A stretch of DNA of 64,000 nt. Origin: Alphaproteobacteria bacterium (GTDB lineage Bacteria; Pseudomonadota; Alphaproteobacteria; Rhodobacterales; Rhodobacteraceae). Positions 8,566 to 17,959 of the stretch are shown here, piece after piece (the stretch's first letter is position 1; each line of letters opens with the position of its first letter). The position numbers and the translations under genes are program-made. The stretch spans positions 1 to 64,000 of the forward strand of contig JAUIBL010000002.1 of NCBI GenBank assembly GCA_030428355.1, written 5' to 3'. The notes below the pieces were generated by a model. That model searched no databases, was not told the DNA's origin, and worked only from the letters and a program-made list of their open reading frames with translations.

Positions 8566-9452
8566 CCATCAGCATCGGCAATGCCCCCTGTTCCTGGGGT
8601 GTCGAATTCGCAGGCGATCCGCGCAACCCGCCCTGGCGGCAGGTGCTGAGCGACTGCGCAGAGGCGGGATATACCGGCATCGAATTGGGGCCGGTCGGCT
8701 TCATGCCCGAAGACCCGGTGGAGCTGGGCGAGGCGCTGGCCGAGCATGGGATGGAGCTGATCGGCGGCGTGGTGTTCCGCCCGTTCCACGACGCTGACAA
8801 ATGGGACGACGTGCTGGATGGTGTGAACCGCACGGCCAAGGCGCTTGCCGCGCATGGGGCGCAGCACTTCGTTCTGATCGACTCGATCTCGCCGCGTCGC
8901 GCGCCCACCGCTGGCCGGGCGGACGAGGCCGAGCAGATGGGCGCGGATGAATGGCGTGCCTTTGTGCAGCGCATTGAAACGGCTGCCAAAATCGGGGCCG
9001 AGGAGTATGGCCTGATCCCGTCGATCCATGCCCATGCCGGTGGCTTCATCGACTTCGAGCCGGAGCTCGAACGGCTGCTGGACGAGGTTGATGAGAGCCT
9101 GCTCAAGATCTGTTTCGACACCGGGCACCACTCTTATGCCGGGTTCGATCCGGTGGCGTTCATGCAGCGCCATATCGGCCGGATTTCCTACATGCATTTC
9201 AAGGACATCGACCCGATGGTGAAGGCGGATGTCGTCACCAATCGCACCGATTTCTACAAGGCCTGCGGGCAGGGCATCTTCTGCAACCTTGGGCGAGGGG
9301 ATGTCGATTTTCCCGCAGTGCGCCGCGTGCTGCTGGATGCGGGATTCGATGGCTGGTGCACGGTCGAACAGGACTGTGATCCGACGCTCGACGTGCGGCC
9401 CATCGACGATGCGCGGGCGAACCGCGAGTACCTCACCTCTATCGGCTTCTGA
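8562..9452 (+). CDS. TIM-barrel sugar isomerase/dehydratase (IolE/MocC-like)
   Basis: MTISIGNAPCSWGVEFAGDPRNPPWRQVLSDCAEAGYTGIELGPVGFMP...CFDTGHHSYAGFDP...YMHFKDIDP. Confidence 0.8.
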   Translation: MTISIGNAPCSWGVEFAGDPRNPPWRQVLSDCAEAGYTGIELGPVGFMPEDPVELGEALAEHGMELIGGVVFRPFHDADKWDDVLDGVNRTAKALAAHGAQHFVLIDSISPRRAPTAGRADEAEQMGADEWRAFVQRIETAAKIGAEEYGLIPSIHAHAGGFIDFEPELERLLDEVDESLLKICFDTGHHSYAGFDPVAFMQRHIGRISYMHFKDIDPMVKADVVTNRTDFYKACGQGIFCNLGRGDVDFPAVRRVLLDAGFDGWCTVEQDCDPTLDVRPIDDARANREYLTSIGF

Positions 9453-9494
9453 TCCCGGCACAGGGTCAGGGCGTTTCACGAAAGGACGAACAGG

Positions 9495-10655
9495 ATGGCA
9501 AAGCTTCGGTGGGGCATGATCGGTGGCGGCGAAGGCAGCCAGATCGGCCCGGCGCATCGCTTGGGCGCGGGGCTTGATGGGCATTTCGAATTCATGGCAG
9601 GTGCGCTGGATCACCGGCCCGATGCCGGGCGCGACTACGGCAAGCGGCTGGGTCTGGCCGAGGACCGCGCCTATGGTGATTGGCGCGAGATGCTGGCGGG
9701 CGAAAAGGGGCGTGACGACCGCGTTGATCTGGTGACGGTCGCCACCCCAAATGCTACCCATTTTGAGATCACCAAGGCCTTCCTTGAAGCCGGATTTCAT
9801 GTGCTCTGCGAAAAGCCCATGACCATGACGGTGGAAGAGGGCGAAGAAATCGTGCACCTGTCGCACTCCACCGGGCGCATCTGCGCGGTGAATTATGGCT
9901 ACACGGGCTACAGCCTTGTCCGGCACATGCGCGCGATGGTGGCGCGGGGTGATCTGGGGCGCATCCGTCTGGTGAAGGCCGAGTTTGCACACGGCCATCA
10001 CGCCAATGCCGCCGATGCCGACAATCCGCGTGTGCGGTGGCGGTACGATTCGGCACAGGCCGGTGTCAGCGCGCAGTTTGCCGATTGCGGCATCCACGCG
10101 CTGCATATGGCGTCCTTCGTCATCGGGCAGGAGGTCGACCGGCTGAGCGCCGACACGGTAAGTTGCATTGAAAGCCGGGTGCTTGAAGATGACGCGATGC
10201 TGAACCTGCGTTTCGATGGCGGGACGGTGGGGCGGCTTTGGACTTCGTCCATCGCTCTGGGCAATCAGCATGGTCTGTCGATCCAGGTCTTCGGCGAAAA
10301 GGGCGGGTTGCGCTGGGCACAGGAACAGCCGAACCAGCTTTACTACATGCCGCTTGGCCAGCGCCTGCAGGTGATCGAACGTGGCGAGGCGAACCTGTCG
10401 CCCGAGGCCGACCGCACCAGCCGTGTGACCATCGGCCATGCCGAAGGCATGCCGCTCGCCTTTGCCAACATCTATGCCGATCTGGCCGAAGCGATCCGGG
10501 CCGAGAAAGAGGGCCGTCCGATGGACCCGGCAGCGAACCTCTATCCCCGCGCGGAAGACGGCTTGCGGTCGATGGCGGCGGTGTTCGCGGTGGCGGAAAG
10601 CGGCAAGGCACAGGGGGCGTGGGTCGACGCCCGCCCGCCGATGTTCCGAAGCTAG
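9495..10655 (+). CDS. Gfo/Idh/MocA family oxidoreductase (second of the block)
   Basis: MAKLRWGMIGGGEGSQIGPAHRLGAGLDGHFEFMAGALD...LCEKPMTMTVEEGEEIV. Confidence 0.87.
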   Translation: MAKLRWGMIGGGEGSQIGPAHRLGAGLDGHFEFMAGALDHRPDAGRDYGKRLGLAEDRAYGDWREMLAGEKGRDDRVDLVTVATPNATHFEITKAFLEAGFHVLCEKPMTMTVEEGEEIVHLSHSTGRICAVNYGYTGYSLVRHMRAMVARGDLGRIRLVKAEFAHGHHANAADADNPRVRWRYDSAQAGVSAQFADCGIHALHMASFVIGQEVDRLSADTVSCIESRVLEDDAMLNLRFDGGTVGRLWTSSIALGNQHGLSIQVFGEKGGLRWAQEQPNQLYYMPLGQRLQVIERGEANLSPEADRTSRVTIGHAEGMPLAFANIYADLAEAIRAEKEGRPMDPAANLYPRAEDGLRSMAAVFAVAESGKAQGAWVDARPPMFRS

Positions 10656-11650
10656 GGTCTGGCGCGCAGGGTGCCGCGCTCGACCAGTGTGCAGGGCAAC
10701 AGCACCCGCTGCGGTGGCGTCGCCGGATCGGCGATGCCCTTGCGGATCAGATCGACCGAGGCCGCCACGATCTGAGGCGCGGGCTGACGGATCGTCGTCA
10801 GCCCGACGCGATCCCACCCCGCCATGCGCATGTCATTGAGGCCGATCAGCCCAAGGTCCTGCGGAATAGCCCGCCCCAAGGCGCGTGCGGCATCCATCGC
10901 GCCGATGGCGATCACGTCGTCGCCGCAGAACCATGCCTCGACTGTCGGGGCGGATTCGAGCGCGCGGGCCATTGCGACGCGCCCGGCATCGTAGGAATAG
11001 GCGGTGGCGAACTGGATCTCGGGCGCAATCCCATGTGTGGCAAGCTCGACGCGAAAGCCGTCCAGCCGGTCTGACGTGGTGGCGGCACTTTGTGGACCAC
11101 CCAGAAAGCCGACCTGCCTGTACCCCCGTTCGATCAGCGTGACGGCGGCAAGGTGCCCGGCCTCGGTGTTGTCGATGCTCACACGGCCCGTTTCCGGCGT
11201 GTCCGAGGACCAGCCAAAGGCATGCACCACCGGTATGCCCGCATCGTGAAACACCTTGGCAAACTCGGGCGGCAGGGTCGAGGATGCGACGATCACCCCA
11301 TCCACGTTGTATTGCCGCAGCATCGACAGCGACCGGCTCGCGTCTTCTTCGGCGCTCAGATTGATGAGCAGGGGGCGCAGCTCGGCTTCCTGCAGCGCGC
11401 GGGTGAAGAGGTCGAAGATTTCGAGGAAGTAGGGGTTGGTGAAATTGTTGGAGATCAGCCCGACCAACGCCGTGCGCCCGGTCGTCAGGCTAGAGGCCAG
11501 CACGTTCGGCGTATAGCCTAACTCGCGCGCGGCCGCCTCGACCTTGGCGCGGGTTTTGGCCGACACGGACGCGCCGGGGGTAAAGGTGCGCGACACCGCC
11601 GATTTCGACACACCCGCGCGGGCGGCGACGTCCTGAAGGGTGATGGGCAT
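10652..11650 (-). CDS. LacI family transcriptional regulator
   Basis: MPITLQDVAARAGVSKSAVSRTFTPGASVSAKTRAKVEAAARELGYTPN...GLISNNFTNPYFLEI. Confidence 0.92.
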   Translation of the reverse strand: MPITLQDVAARAGVSKSAVSRTFTPGASVSAKTRAKVEAAARELGYTPNVLASSLTTGRTALVGLISNNFTNPYFLEIFDLFTRALQEAELRPLLINLSAEEDASRSLSMLRQYNVDGVIVASSTLPPEFAKVFHDAGIPVVHAFGWSSDTPETGRVSIDNTEAGHLAAVTLIERGYRQVGFLGGPQSAATTSDRLDGFRVELATHGIAPEIQFATAYSYDAGRVAMARALESAPTVEAWFCGDDVIAIGAMDAARALGRAIPQDLGLIGLNDMRMAGWDRVGLTTIRQPAPQIVAASVDLIRKGIADPATPPQRVLLPCTLVERGTLRARP

Positions 11651-11698
11651 GGCTCAGGTTCCTTTTGCGTTGCAGCAGTTTGCAAGCGCGTTGCAGGA

Positions 11699-11718
11699 TT
11701 TTGCAACAGGTTGCAAAA
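11699..11718. promoter_or_regulatory. Near-perfect palindrome TTTTGCAACAGGTTGCAAAA (LacI-type operator candidate)
   Basis: Read directly between the divergent regulators; matches the 7414-7429 site except in the centre. Confidence 0.65.
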
Positions 11719-11799
11719 ATCCGGCCCGAAAAATTGCCCTCTTGCCGAAAAGACATCATTCGTGATTCAATGAGGACTTTCATGGCAAAGGGACACCGC

Positions 11800-12828
11800 A
11801 TGGCACGCAGAGCAACGATCAAGGACATCGCCCGCGTGTCGGGGCTTAGCACCGCGACCATTGATCGGGCGCTGAACGGGCGCTCCAAGGTGCGCGAGGA
11901 AACCCTGCGCCGCATCGCAGACGCCGCGCGCGAGGTGGGCTATCACGCGCGTGGGCTGCTGGATCACCGGTTGGATGCAACAGTGCCCGAACTGCGGATC
12001 GGGGTTGTCCTGCTGAAAGAGAAACAGGCCTTCTATCAGGCGTTCCGCGCCCAGATCGAAAAGGCGATCTCGGAACGGACCGACATCCGCGGCAAGGCCA
12101 TGATCCGCTTTTCCAACTCGCAATCGCCGTCCGAATTTGCCGACCTGTTGCAGAAGCTCGGGCAGGAATGTGATGCCGTTGCAGCCGTCGCCGTCAACCA
12201 TCAGAGCCTTGACAAGGTGGTGTCTGATCTCGAGGCTCGGGATGTGCCGGTGTTTTCTCTTCTGAACGACTTTGCACAGGGAATACGACGCAGTTACATA
12301 GGGTTGAACAACATGAAGGTGGGGCGTCAGGCGGCCTGGATGCTCACCCAGACGGCCACGCCGGGGCGCGTGGCGATCTTTGTCGGCGGCAATAGATGGC
12401 ACGGTCACGATCTGCGAGAGGTGGGGTTCCGCGCCTTCATGCGGGAAAACGCGCCCAGTTTCGAAACGCTTGAAACGCTGGTCAATCTCGAGACCCGGCA
12501 ACTGACCTACGAGGCCACGCTGAGCCTTTTGGAGCGGCATCCCGACCTGCGTGGTATCTATGTGGCGGGTGGCGGCATGGAGGGCGCGATTGCCGCCCTG
12601 CACGAGGTGCGCCCCCCCGGAAAGGTGCGGCTTGTGGTGAACGAGGTGACCCCGGAAAGCCGTGCCGGGCTTTTGGACGGGTATGTGCAGATGGCGATTT
12701 CCACCCCCCTTGGTGAGGTCTGCCAGAGCCTGATCGACCTCGCGATCAAGGCCTGTTCCGATCCGCATTCCACCTCGGTCGAACAGCACTTTTTAGACCC
12801 GAGGATCATCCTGCCTGAGATCCTGTGA
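11800..12828 (+). CDS. LacI-type transcriptional regulator, paralogous to the 865-1896 regulator
   Basis: MARRATIKDIARVSGLSTATIDRALNGRSKVREETLRRIADAAREVGY. C-terminal YVAGGGMEGAIAALHEVRPPGKVRLVVNEVT closely matches YVAGGGMEGAIAALREARPPGKVALIVNELT. An alternative ATG is at 11782. Confidence 0.9.
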   Translation: MARRATIKDIARVSGLSTATIDRALNGRSKVREETLRRIADAAREVGYHARGLLDHRLDATVPELRIGVVLLKEKQAFYQAFRAQIEKAISERTDIRGKAMIRFSNSQSPSEFADLLQKLGQECDAVAAVAVNHQSLDKVVSDLEARDVPVFSLLNDFAQGIRRSYIGLNNMKVGRQAAWMLTQTATPGRVAIFVGGNRWHGHDLREVGFRAFMRENAPSFETLETLVNLETRQLTYEATLSLLERHPDLRGIYVAGGGMEGAIAALHEVRPPGKVRLVVNEVTPESRAGLLDGYVQMAISTPLGEVCQSLIDLAIKACSDPHSTSVEQHFLDPRIILPEIL

Positions 12829-12844
12829 TGATGTAAAAACATCA
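12829..12844. promoter_or_regulatory. Operator-like inverted repeat TGATG-N6-CATCA
   Basis: Within ATGATGTAAAAACATCAT (12828-12845) upstream of iolH. A second palindrome, CATCA-TGTG-TGATG, lies at 12864-12877. Confidence 0.55.
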
Positions 12845-12963
12845 TTTTGCAGCCGCAGAAATCCATCATGTGTGATGCAAAGCGACCTGCTGAGCGTTGA
12901 CGGAATCGCCACAGCTTCGCACTGCTAACGCCACGTCAGACTGGCCGAAGCATTTGGGAGGAT

Positions 12964-13788
12964 GTGATCGACATGAAGCGTGCGCTCAATCACATGACGG
13001 TTCCGCATCTTGGCTTCGCGCCCTTTCTGACCCTTGCCTCGGCGCTCGACTGTATCGGGGTCGAGGTCCGCAACGACCTTGATCGCCCTCTGTTCGACGG
13101 GATCGATGCGGTCACGGCAGGTCAGATGGTACGTAACAGCGGCCTGCGCCTTGTCGGGCTGAGCCAGGTCTACCCTTTCAACAGTTGGTCCGCCGACATC
13201 GAGGCCAAGGTCCGCGATCTGATCGGCATCGCCACGGCCTGCGGTGCGGAAACGATCAGCCTGATCCCGCGCAATGACGGCACCGAATGCGGCAATGGCG
13301 AACGCCATGCAAACCTGCGCATCGCGCTCAAGAACATCAAGCCGATGGTCGAAGAGGCCGGGCTGATCGCGCTGGTCGAGCCCTTGGGTTTTCCGCGCTC
13401 GTCGCTGCGGTCAAAACAGGATTTGGTCGACACGATCGAGTCGCTGGATGCGTCGCATGTGTTCCGGATCGTCCATGACACGTTCCACCATACGTTGGCC
13501 GGGGGCGGGCCGATCTTTCCCGCCCAGACCGGTATCGTTCACATCTCGGGCGTCGTCGATCCATCGCTTGGGCTGGACCAGATGGAGGACGCGCATCGCG
13601 TTCTGGTCGATGCGAAGGACCGGCTTGGCAATGTGGCGCAGATCCGGGCGCTGTTGCAGGCCGGGTATGACGGCCCGGTGTCCTATGAATGTTTCTCTCC
13701 GGAGACCCATGCGCTGCCTGATCCGGAGCGCGCGCTCCGTCAGTCGTTCGAATTCATTTCTTCGCAACTCGCGGTGGAGGCCGCCTGA
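12964..13788 (+). CDS. iolH: Sugar isomerase/epimerase TIM-barrel protein, IolH-like
   Basis: NHMTVPHLGFAPFLTLASALDCIGVEVRND...VEPLGFPRSSLRSKQDLVDTI...SYECFSPETHALPDPERAL; first gene of the second inositol operon. GTG start. Confidence 0.75.
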   Translation: MIDMKRALNHMTVPHLGFAPFLTLASALDCIGVEVRNDLDRPLFDGIDAVTAGQMVRNSGLRLVGLSQVYPFNSWSADIEAKVRDLIGIATACGAETISLIPRNDGTECGNGERHANLRIALKNIKPMVEEAGLIALVEPLGFPRSSLRSKQDLVDTIESLDASHVFRIVHDTFHHTLAGGGPIFPAQTGIVHISGVVDPSLGLDQMEDAHRVLVDAKDRLGNVAQIRALLQAGYDGPVSYECFSPETHALPDPERALRQSFEFISSQLAVEAA

Positions 13789-13801
13789 GTGAAGACAAAC
13801 C

Positions 13802-13815
13802 GCCCCTAACGGGGC
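13802..13815 (+). promoter_or_regulatory. Stem-loop GCCCC-TAAC-GGGGC in the iolH / binding-protein intergenic region
   Basis: Perfect 5-bp stem with 4-nt loop, followed by GTGCCGGCAC self-complementary sequence. Confidence 0.35.
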
Positions 13816-13864
13816 ACCGGCGTGTAGAGTGGTGTGCCGGCACCAAATTGGGAGGACTAAACTG

Positions 13865-14809
13865 ATGAAGAAAACCCTTATCGCCGCAGGCCTTGCTGCC
13901 CTGATGTCGACCACCGCGATGGCCGAAATCATCGGCGCGTCGATTGCTCGGTTCGACGACAACTTCCTGACCGTCATGCGCAACGGCATGGTGGATTACG
14001 CGGCGAGCATCGACGGTGTCGAATTGCAGGTCGAGGACGCACAGGACGACGTGGCGCGCCAGCTTGACCAGATCAACAACTTCATCGCCGCCGGAGTCGA
14101 CGCCATCATCGTGAACGCGGTGGACACCTCTGCGACCGAAGCCATGTCGCAGGCTGCTGCGAATGCCGGCATCCCGCTGGTTTACGTCAACCGCCAGCCG
14201 ATTAACGTGGACAGCCTGCCCGACAATCAGGCATTCGTGGCATCGAACGAGATCGAATCCGGCACCCTGGCCGCGTTCGAGGCCTGCAAACTGCTGCGCG
14301 GCATGGGGTATGCGGGCGGTGCCAAGGGCTATCTGATGATGGGCCAGCTTTCGAACCAGGCCGCCGTGCAGCGGACCAAGGATGTCGACGACATCATCGG
14401 GATCGACATGTGCAACTTCATTTCGATCATCGACCGTCAGACCGCCAACTGGTCGCGCGACGAAGCGCAGGACCTCATGACCAATTGGCTGTCCTCGGGT
14501 GAGGAATTCCAGGTCGTCTTCGCCAACAACGACGAAATGGCCATCGGTGCGATCCAGGCGATGAAGGCCGCCGGGATTTCGATGGAGGATGTGGTTGTGG
14601 TTGGCGTCGACGCGACACAGGACGCGCTGGTCGCCATGCAGGCCGGCGATCTGGACGCGACCGTGTTCCAGGACGCGTTCGGTCAGGGTGAAGGTTCGGT
14701 CGATGCGGCGCTGGCGCTGGCCCGTGGCGAAGACGTTGACCAGAAGGTCTACATCCCGTTCCAGCTTGTGACCCCGGCAAATGTCGAAGACTTCCTGAGC
14801 AAGAACTGA
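13865..14809 (+). CDS. Inositol-type sugar ABC transporter periplasmic binding protein (IbpA/MocB-like)
   Basis: Signal peptide MKKTLIAAGLAALMSTTAMA; type I periplasmic-binding fold DQINNFIAAGVDAIIVNAVDTSAT; followed by permease and ATPase. Confidence 0.87.
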   Translation: MKKTLIAAGLAALMSTTAMAEIIGASIARFDDNFLTVMRNGMVDYAASIDGVELQVEDAQDDVARQLDQINNFIAAGVDAIIVNAVDTSATEAMSQAAANAGIPLVYVNRQPINVDSLPDNQAFVASNEIESGTLAAFEACKLLRGMGYAGGAKGYLMMGQLSNQAAVQRTKDVDDIIGIDMCNFISIIDRQTANWSRDEAQDLMTNWLSSGEEFQVVFANNDEMAIGAIQAMKAAGISMEDVVVVGVDATQDALVAMQAGDLDATVFQDAFGQGEGSVDAALALARGEDVDQKVYIPFQLVTPANVEDFLSKN

Positions 14810-14828
14810 TCTTCGCGCAGAGTGACTG

Positions 14829-14853
14829 GGCAGGGCGCATCCGACGCCCTGCC
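14829..14853 (+). promoter_or_regulatory. Intercistronic stem-loop GGCAGGGCG-N7-CGCCCTGCC 3' of the binding-protein gene
   Basis: Perfect 9-bp arms read directly, 19 nt after the stop codon. Confidence 0.7.
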
Positions 14854-14912
14854 TCCCTTCGAGCATTGAGGCCCGTTTCGGGCGCAGAGCAAATCCATCG
14901 GGAGTGCCATCC

Positions 14913-15995
14913 ATGGCGGAGACCACGCACGGGACAGGCGGGCTGAAATACGACAGTTCCAAGCGCAGCTGGCCCAATGAAATCAACATCTTCATCGCGC
15001 TTGTGATCATTGTCGCGATCTTCGAACTGCTGGGGCAGGTGCTGCCCTACATGAACGGCCAGAGTTTCCTGTTCGACACGAATGACCGGTTCGATTCCAT
15101 CTTCAACGAAGCCCGTCTGCAGATCATCATCCTGCAAGTCGCGATCATCGGGATCATCTCGCTCGGGGTGACGCAGGTGATCATTTCGGGTGGGATCGAC
15201 CTGTCCTCCGGCCCTCTGGTAGCCGCGACCGCGATGATCGTGATGTCCTTTGCCCAGACCGAGTTGGTCAACGGCAATCCCAACCCCAAGGCGGTGTTCG
15301 GGCCGTGGGCGTTCGATCTTCCGGTTCTCATTCCGATCATTGTCGGCCTTGCCTTCGGCGCCTTCATCGGCGCGATCAACGGCAGCCTGATCGCCTTCAC
15401 CCGCATCCCGCCCTTCATCGCAACTCTGGGCATGTTCCTGATCTGCCGCGGCATCGCGCAGTGGTGGACAAGGGGTCAACCGGTGTCCTTCCCGACCGAC
15501 AGCTATGCCGCGCTGGGTGCGGGCATGATGCCGGTCCTGTGGTTCGTATTGCTGGCGATACTGTGCCACGTTCTGCTGCGCTACACGGTTTATGGCAAGC
15601 ACACCTATGCCATCGGATCGAACGAAGACGCGGCGCGCATGTCGGGCATCAACGTCAAGCGGCACAAGGTCATGGTCTACATGATCGCGTCGATGCTGGC
15701 AGCCTTTGCGGCCATCGTTTTGAGCTCCAAGAACCTCACGGCGCAATCCGGGATGGGCCTGTTCTACGAACTTTACGCCATCGCCATGGCGGTGATCGGC
15801 GGTGTCAGCCTGACCGGCGGGCGCGGATCCATCATCGGCACGGTTTTGGGCGCGATGGTGTTCGGGGTGATCCAGTCCGGCTTCACCTACATCAAGCTCG
15901 ACGCGTATTTTCAGATCATGGCCATGGGCGCGATCATCATCGGCGCGGTCGTTCTCGACAAGTGGCGGCAGCAACGCTCCAGCATGCGGATTTAG
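14913..15995 (+). CDS. Sugar (inositol) ABC transporter permease
   Basis: Multi-TM protein with SGGIDLSSGPLVAATAMIV and GSNEDAARMSGINVKRHKVMVYMI, typical of ribose-type permeases. Confidence 0.88.
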   Translation: MAETTHGTGGLKYDSSKRSWPNEINIFIALVIIVAIFELLGQVLPYMNGQSFLFDTNDRFDSIFNEARLQIIILQVAIIGIISLGVTQVIISGGIDLSSGPLVAATAMIVMSFAQTELVNGNPNPKAVFGPWAFDLPVLIPIIVGLAFGAFIGAINGSLIAFTRIPPFIATLGMFLICRGIAQWWTRGQPVSFPTDSYAALGAGMMPVLWFVLLAILCHVLLRYTVYGKHTYAIGSNEDAARMSGINVKRHKVMVYMIASMLAAFAAIVLSSKNLTAQSGMGLFYELYAIAMAVIGGVSLTGGRGSIIGTVLGAMVFGVIQSGFTYIKLDAYFQIMAMGAIIIGAVVLDKWRQQRSSMRI

Positions 15996-16006
15996 GGAGA
16001 AGACTC

Positions 16007-16786
16007 ATGTCAGACATCATCCTCGAGACCCGCAACCTGACCAAGCATTACGGCGGTGTGCATGCCTTGCAGGACGCGAACTTCACCCTGCGCAAAGGCG
16101 AACACGTGGCCATCATGGGCGACAACGGAGCCGGGAAATCGACCTTCGTGCGCCAGATCACCGGGGTCGAACAACCCACGCGCGGCGAGATCCATTTCGA
16201 CGGCAAGCCGGTTCATTTTGCCGGGCCGCTGGATGCTCGCGAGGCCGGGATCGAAGCGGTGTTCCAGACGCTGGCTCTGGCCGATGATCTTGACGTGTCG
16301 GACAACCTGTTTCTGGGGCGCGAGAAGACCAGGTTCGATTGGCTCGGTCCGTTCCGGTTTCTCGACTACAAGGCGATGCGCGACGACACGCTGGCTGCAC
16401 TCGACAAGACGGGGGTCAAGATCCCCAACATCCGCAACACGATCCAGAACATGTCGGGTGGTCAGCGTCAGTGTGTGGCGATTGCCCGAACAGCGACGTT
16501 TCATTCCAAGCTGACCATCATGGACGAACCGACGGCGGCCTTGGGGGTGCAGGAAACCGCGCAGGTGGAGAACATCATCCGCACGTTGAAAGAGCAGGGC
16601 GAGCCGCTCATCCTCATCAGCCACAATATGCGGCAGGTGATGGACCTGGTGGACCGCATCGTTGTGTTCCGCCGTGGCCGGATCTGCGCGAACCTGCGCA
16701 AGGAAGACACCGACGGGCAGGACGTGGTGGCCTATATCACCGGTGCCAAGACGCAGCCGGAATACGAGGTGGCCGAGGCGCTTTGA
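16007..16786 (+). CDS. Sugar (inositol) ABC transporter ATP-binding protein, single NBD
   Basis: MSDIILETRNLTKHYGGVHALQDANFTLRKGEHVAIMGDNGAGKSTFVRQI; signature NMSGGQRQCVAIAR. Confidence 0.9.
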   Translation: MSDIILETRNLTKHYGGVHALQDANFTLRKGEHVAIMGDNGAGKSTFVRQITGVEQPTRGEIHFDGKPVHFAGPLDAREAGIEAVFQTLALADDLDVSDNLFLGREKTRFDWLGPFRFLDYKAMRDDTLAALDKTGVKIPNIRNTIQNMSGGQRQCVAIARTATFHSKLTIMDEPTAALGVQETAQVENIIRTLKEQGEPLILISHNMRQVMDLVDRIVVFRRGRICANLRKEDTDGQDVVAYITGAKTQPEYEVAEAL

Positions 16787-16819
16787 CCGCGCTTCTACGC
16801 CTAAGGGGCTTTGATGCGC

Positions 16820-16849
16820 GGGCGTGCTACGCGTAAGTCTGGCACGCCC
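16820..16849 (+). promoter_or_regulatory. Intercistronic stem-loop GGGCGTGC-N14-GCACGCCC between ATPase and iolG
   Basis: Perfect 8-bp arms read directly. Confidence 0.45.
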
Positions 16850-16951
16850 AAGACTCGCCGGATGCCGCTGTCAGGCATGTGGCTGCGGTGCTGGTGCAAC
16901 GAGAACAAGAACGTCCCAAGCGAAAGGCTTTGGGAGGATAAAGGAAGACCC

Positions 16952-17956
16952 ATGACTGTCAGATTCGCGATCCTTGGTGCAGGCCGTATCGGCCAGGTCC
17001 ATGCCAAGGCTGTCACCGCCACCCCAGGTGCCACATTGGTTGCCATCGCCGACCCCGTGGCAGACGCGGCGAAGGCGGTGGCCGACCGCTATGGCTGCGA
17101 CATCCGCACCATCGACGAGATCGCGGCGTCGGGTGACGTGGACGCGGTGGCGATCTGCACCCCGACCAACACCCATGCGGACCTGATCGAGCAGTTCGCA
17201 AAGGCGGGCAAGGCGATGTTCTGCGAAAAACCCGTGGACCTGAGTCTCAAGCGGGTGCAGGACTGCCTTGCCACCGCCTCGGCGGAAGGGGCGACCCTGA
17301 TGGTCGGCTTCAACCGCCGCTTCGATCCCGACTTCATGGCGGTCAAGGCGGCCATCGACGCAGGCCGCATTGGCAAGGTCGAGATGGTCACGATCACCTC
17401 GCGCGATCCCGGCGCACCGCCGGTCGAGTATATCAAGGTGTCCGGCGGCATCTTCCGCGACATGACCATCCACGACTTGGACATGGCCCGCTGGCTCTTG
17501 GGGGAAGAGGTCGAAACCGTGATGGCGCAGGCCTCGGTCCTGACCGATCCCAAGATCGGCGCGGCGGGGGATTTCGACAGCGTCAACGTCATGCTGCGCA
17601 CCGCATCCGGGAAACAGGCGATCATCACCAATTCCCGCCGCGCCACCTATGGCTATGACCAGCGGATCGAGGTGCTGGGTTCCGAAGGCATGGTCAGCGC
17701 AAAGAACATGGCCGAGGCGAATATCGAACTGGCCAACGGCTCTGGCTTCGGCACGCCGCCGCTGCTCAATTTCTTCATGACGCGCTACGTCGCAGCCTAC
17801 GAAAACGAAATCGCAGCCTTTGTCGCCTCGGTCGCCGAGGGTGCACCAACGCCCACCACCGGGCAAGACGGGCTGATGGCGCTGGCACTGGCCGACGCGG
17901 CGGTGCTGTCTGTCAAGGAAGGCCGCGCGGTCAAAGTTTCCGAGATCACGGGCTGA
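16952..17956 (+). CDS. iolG: Inositol 2-dehydrogenase
   Basis: MTVRFAILGAGRIGQVHAKAVTATPGATLVAIADP...CEKPVDLSLKRVQDCL...GFNRRFDPDF...DMTIHDLDMARWL; located between the transporter and iolCDE. Confidence 0.9.
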   Translation: MTVRFAILGAGRIGQVHAKAVTATPGATLVAIADPVADAAKAVADRYGCDIRTIDEIAASGDVDAVAICTPTNTHADLIEQFAKAGKAMFCEKPVDLSLKRVQDCLATASAEGATLMVGFNRRFDPDFMAVKAAIDAGRIGKVEMVTITSRDPGAPPVEYIKVSGGIFRDMTIHDLDMARWLLGEEVETVMAQASVLTDPKIGAAGDFDSVNVMLRTASGKQAIITNSRRATYGYDQRIEVLGSEGMVSAKNMAEANIELANGSGFGTPPLLNFFMTRYVAAYENEIAAFVASVAEGAPTPTTGQDGLMALALADAAVLSVKEGRAVKVSEITG

Positions 17957-17959
17957 GCC

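Noticed and set aside
8547-10817. 756-aa minus-strand ORF
   Set aside because: Antisense to three well-supported genes (IolE/MocC-like, Gfo/Idh/MocA and the end of the LacI region). It has a low-complexity His/Arg/Gly-rich composition with no recognisable domain, typical of mirror ORFs in GC-rich DNA.
13834-13843. GTGCCGGCAC self-complementary decamer as an operator
   Set aside because: Too short and GC-rich to stand out from background; more likely part of the leader structure.
14475-15974. 499-aa minus-strand ORF
   Set aside because: Antisense to the binding protein and ABC permease; no domain signal.
15305-15990. N-terminal extension of the ORF called 15305-16786
   Set aside because: The true ATPase begins at 16007 (MSDIILETRNLTKHYGG); the upstream part is an out-of-frame shadow of the permease.
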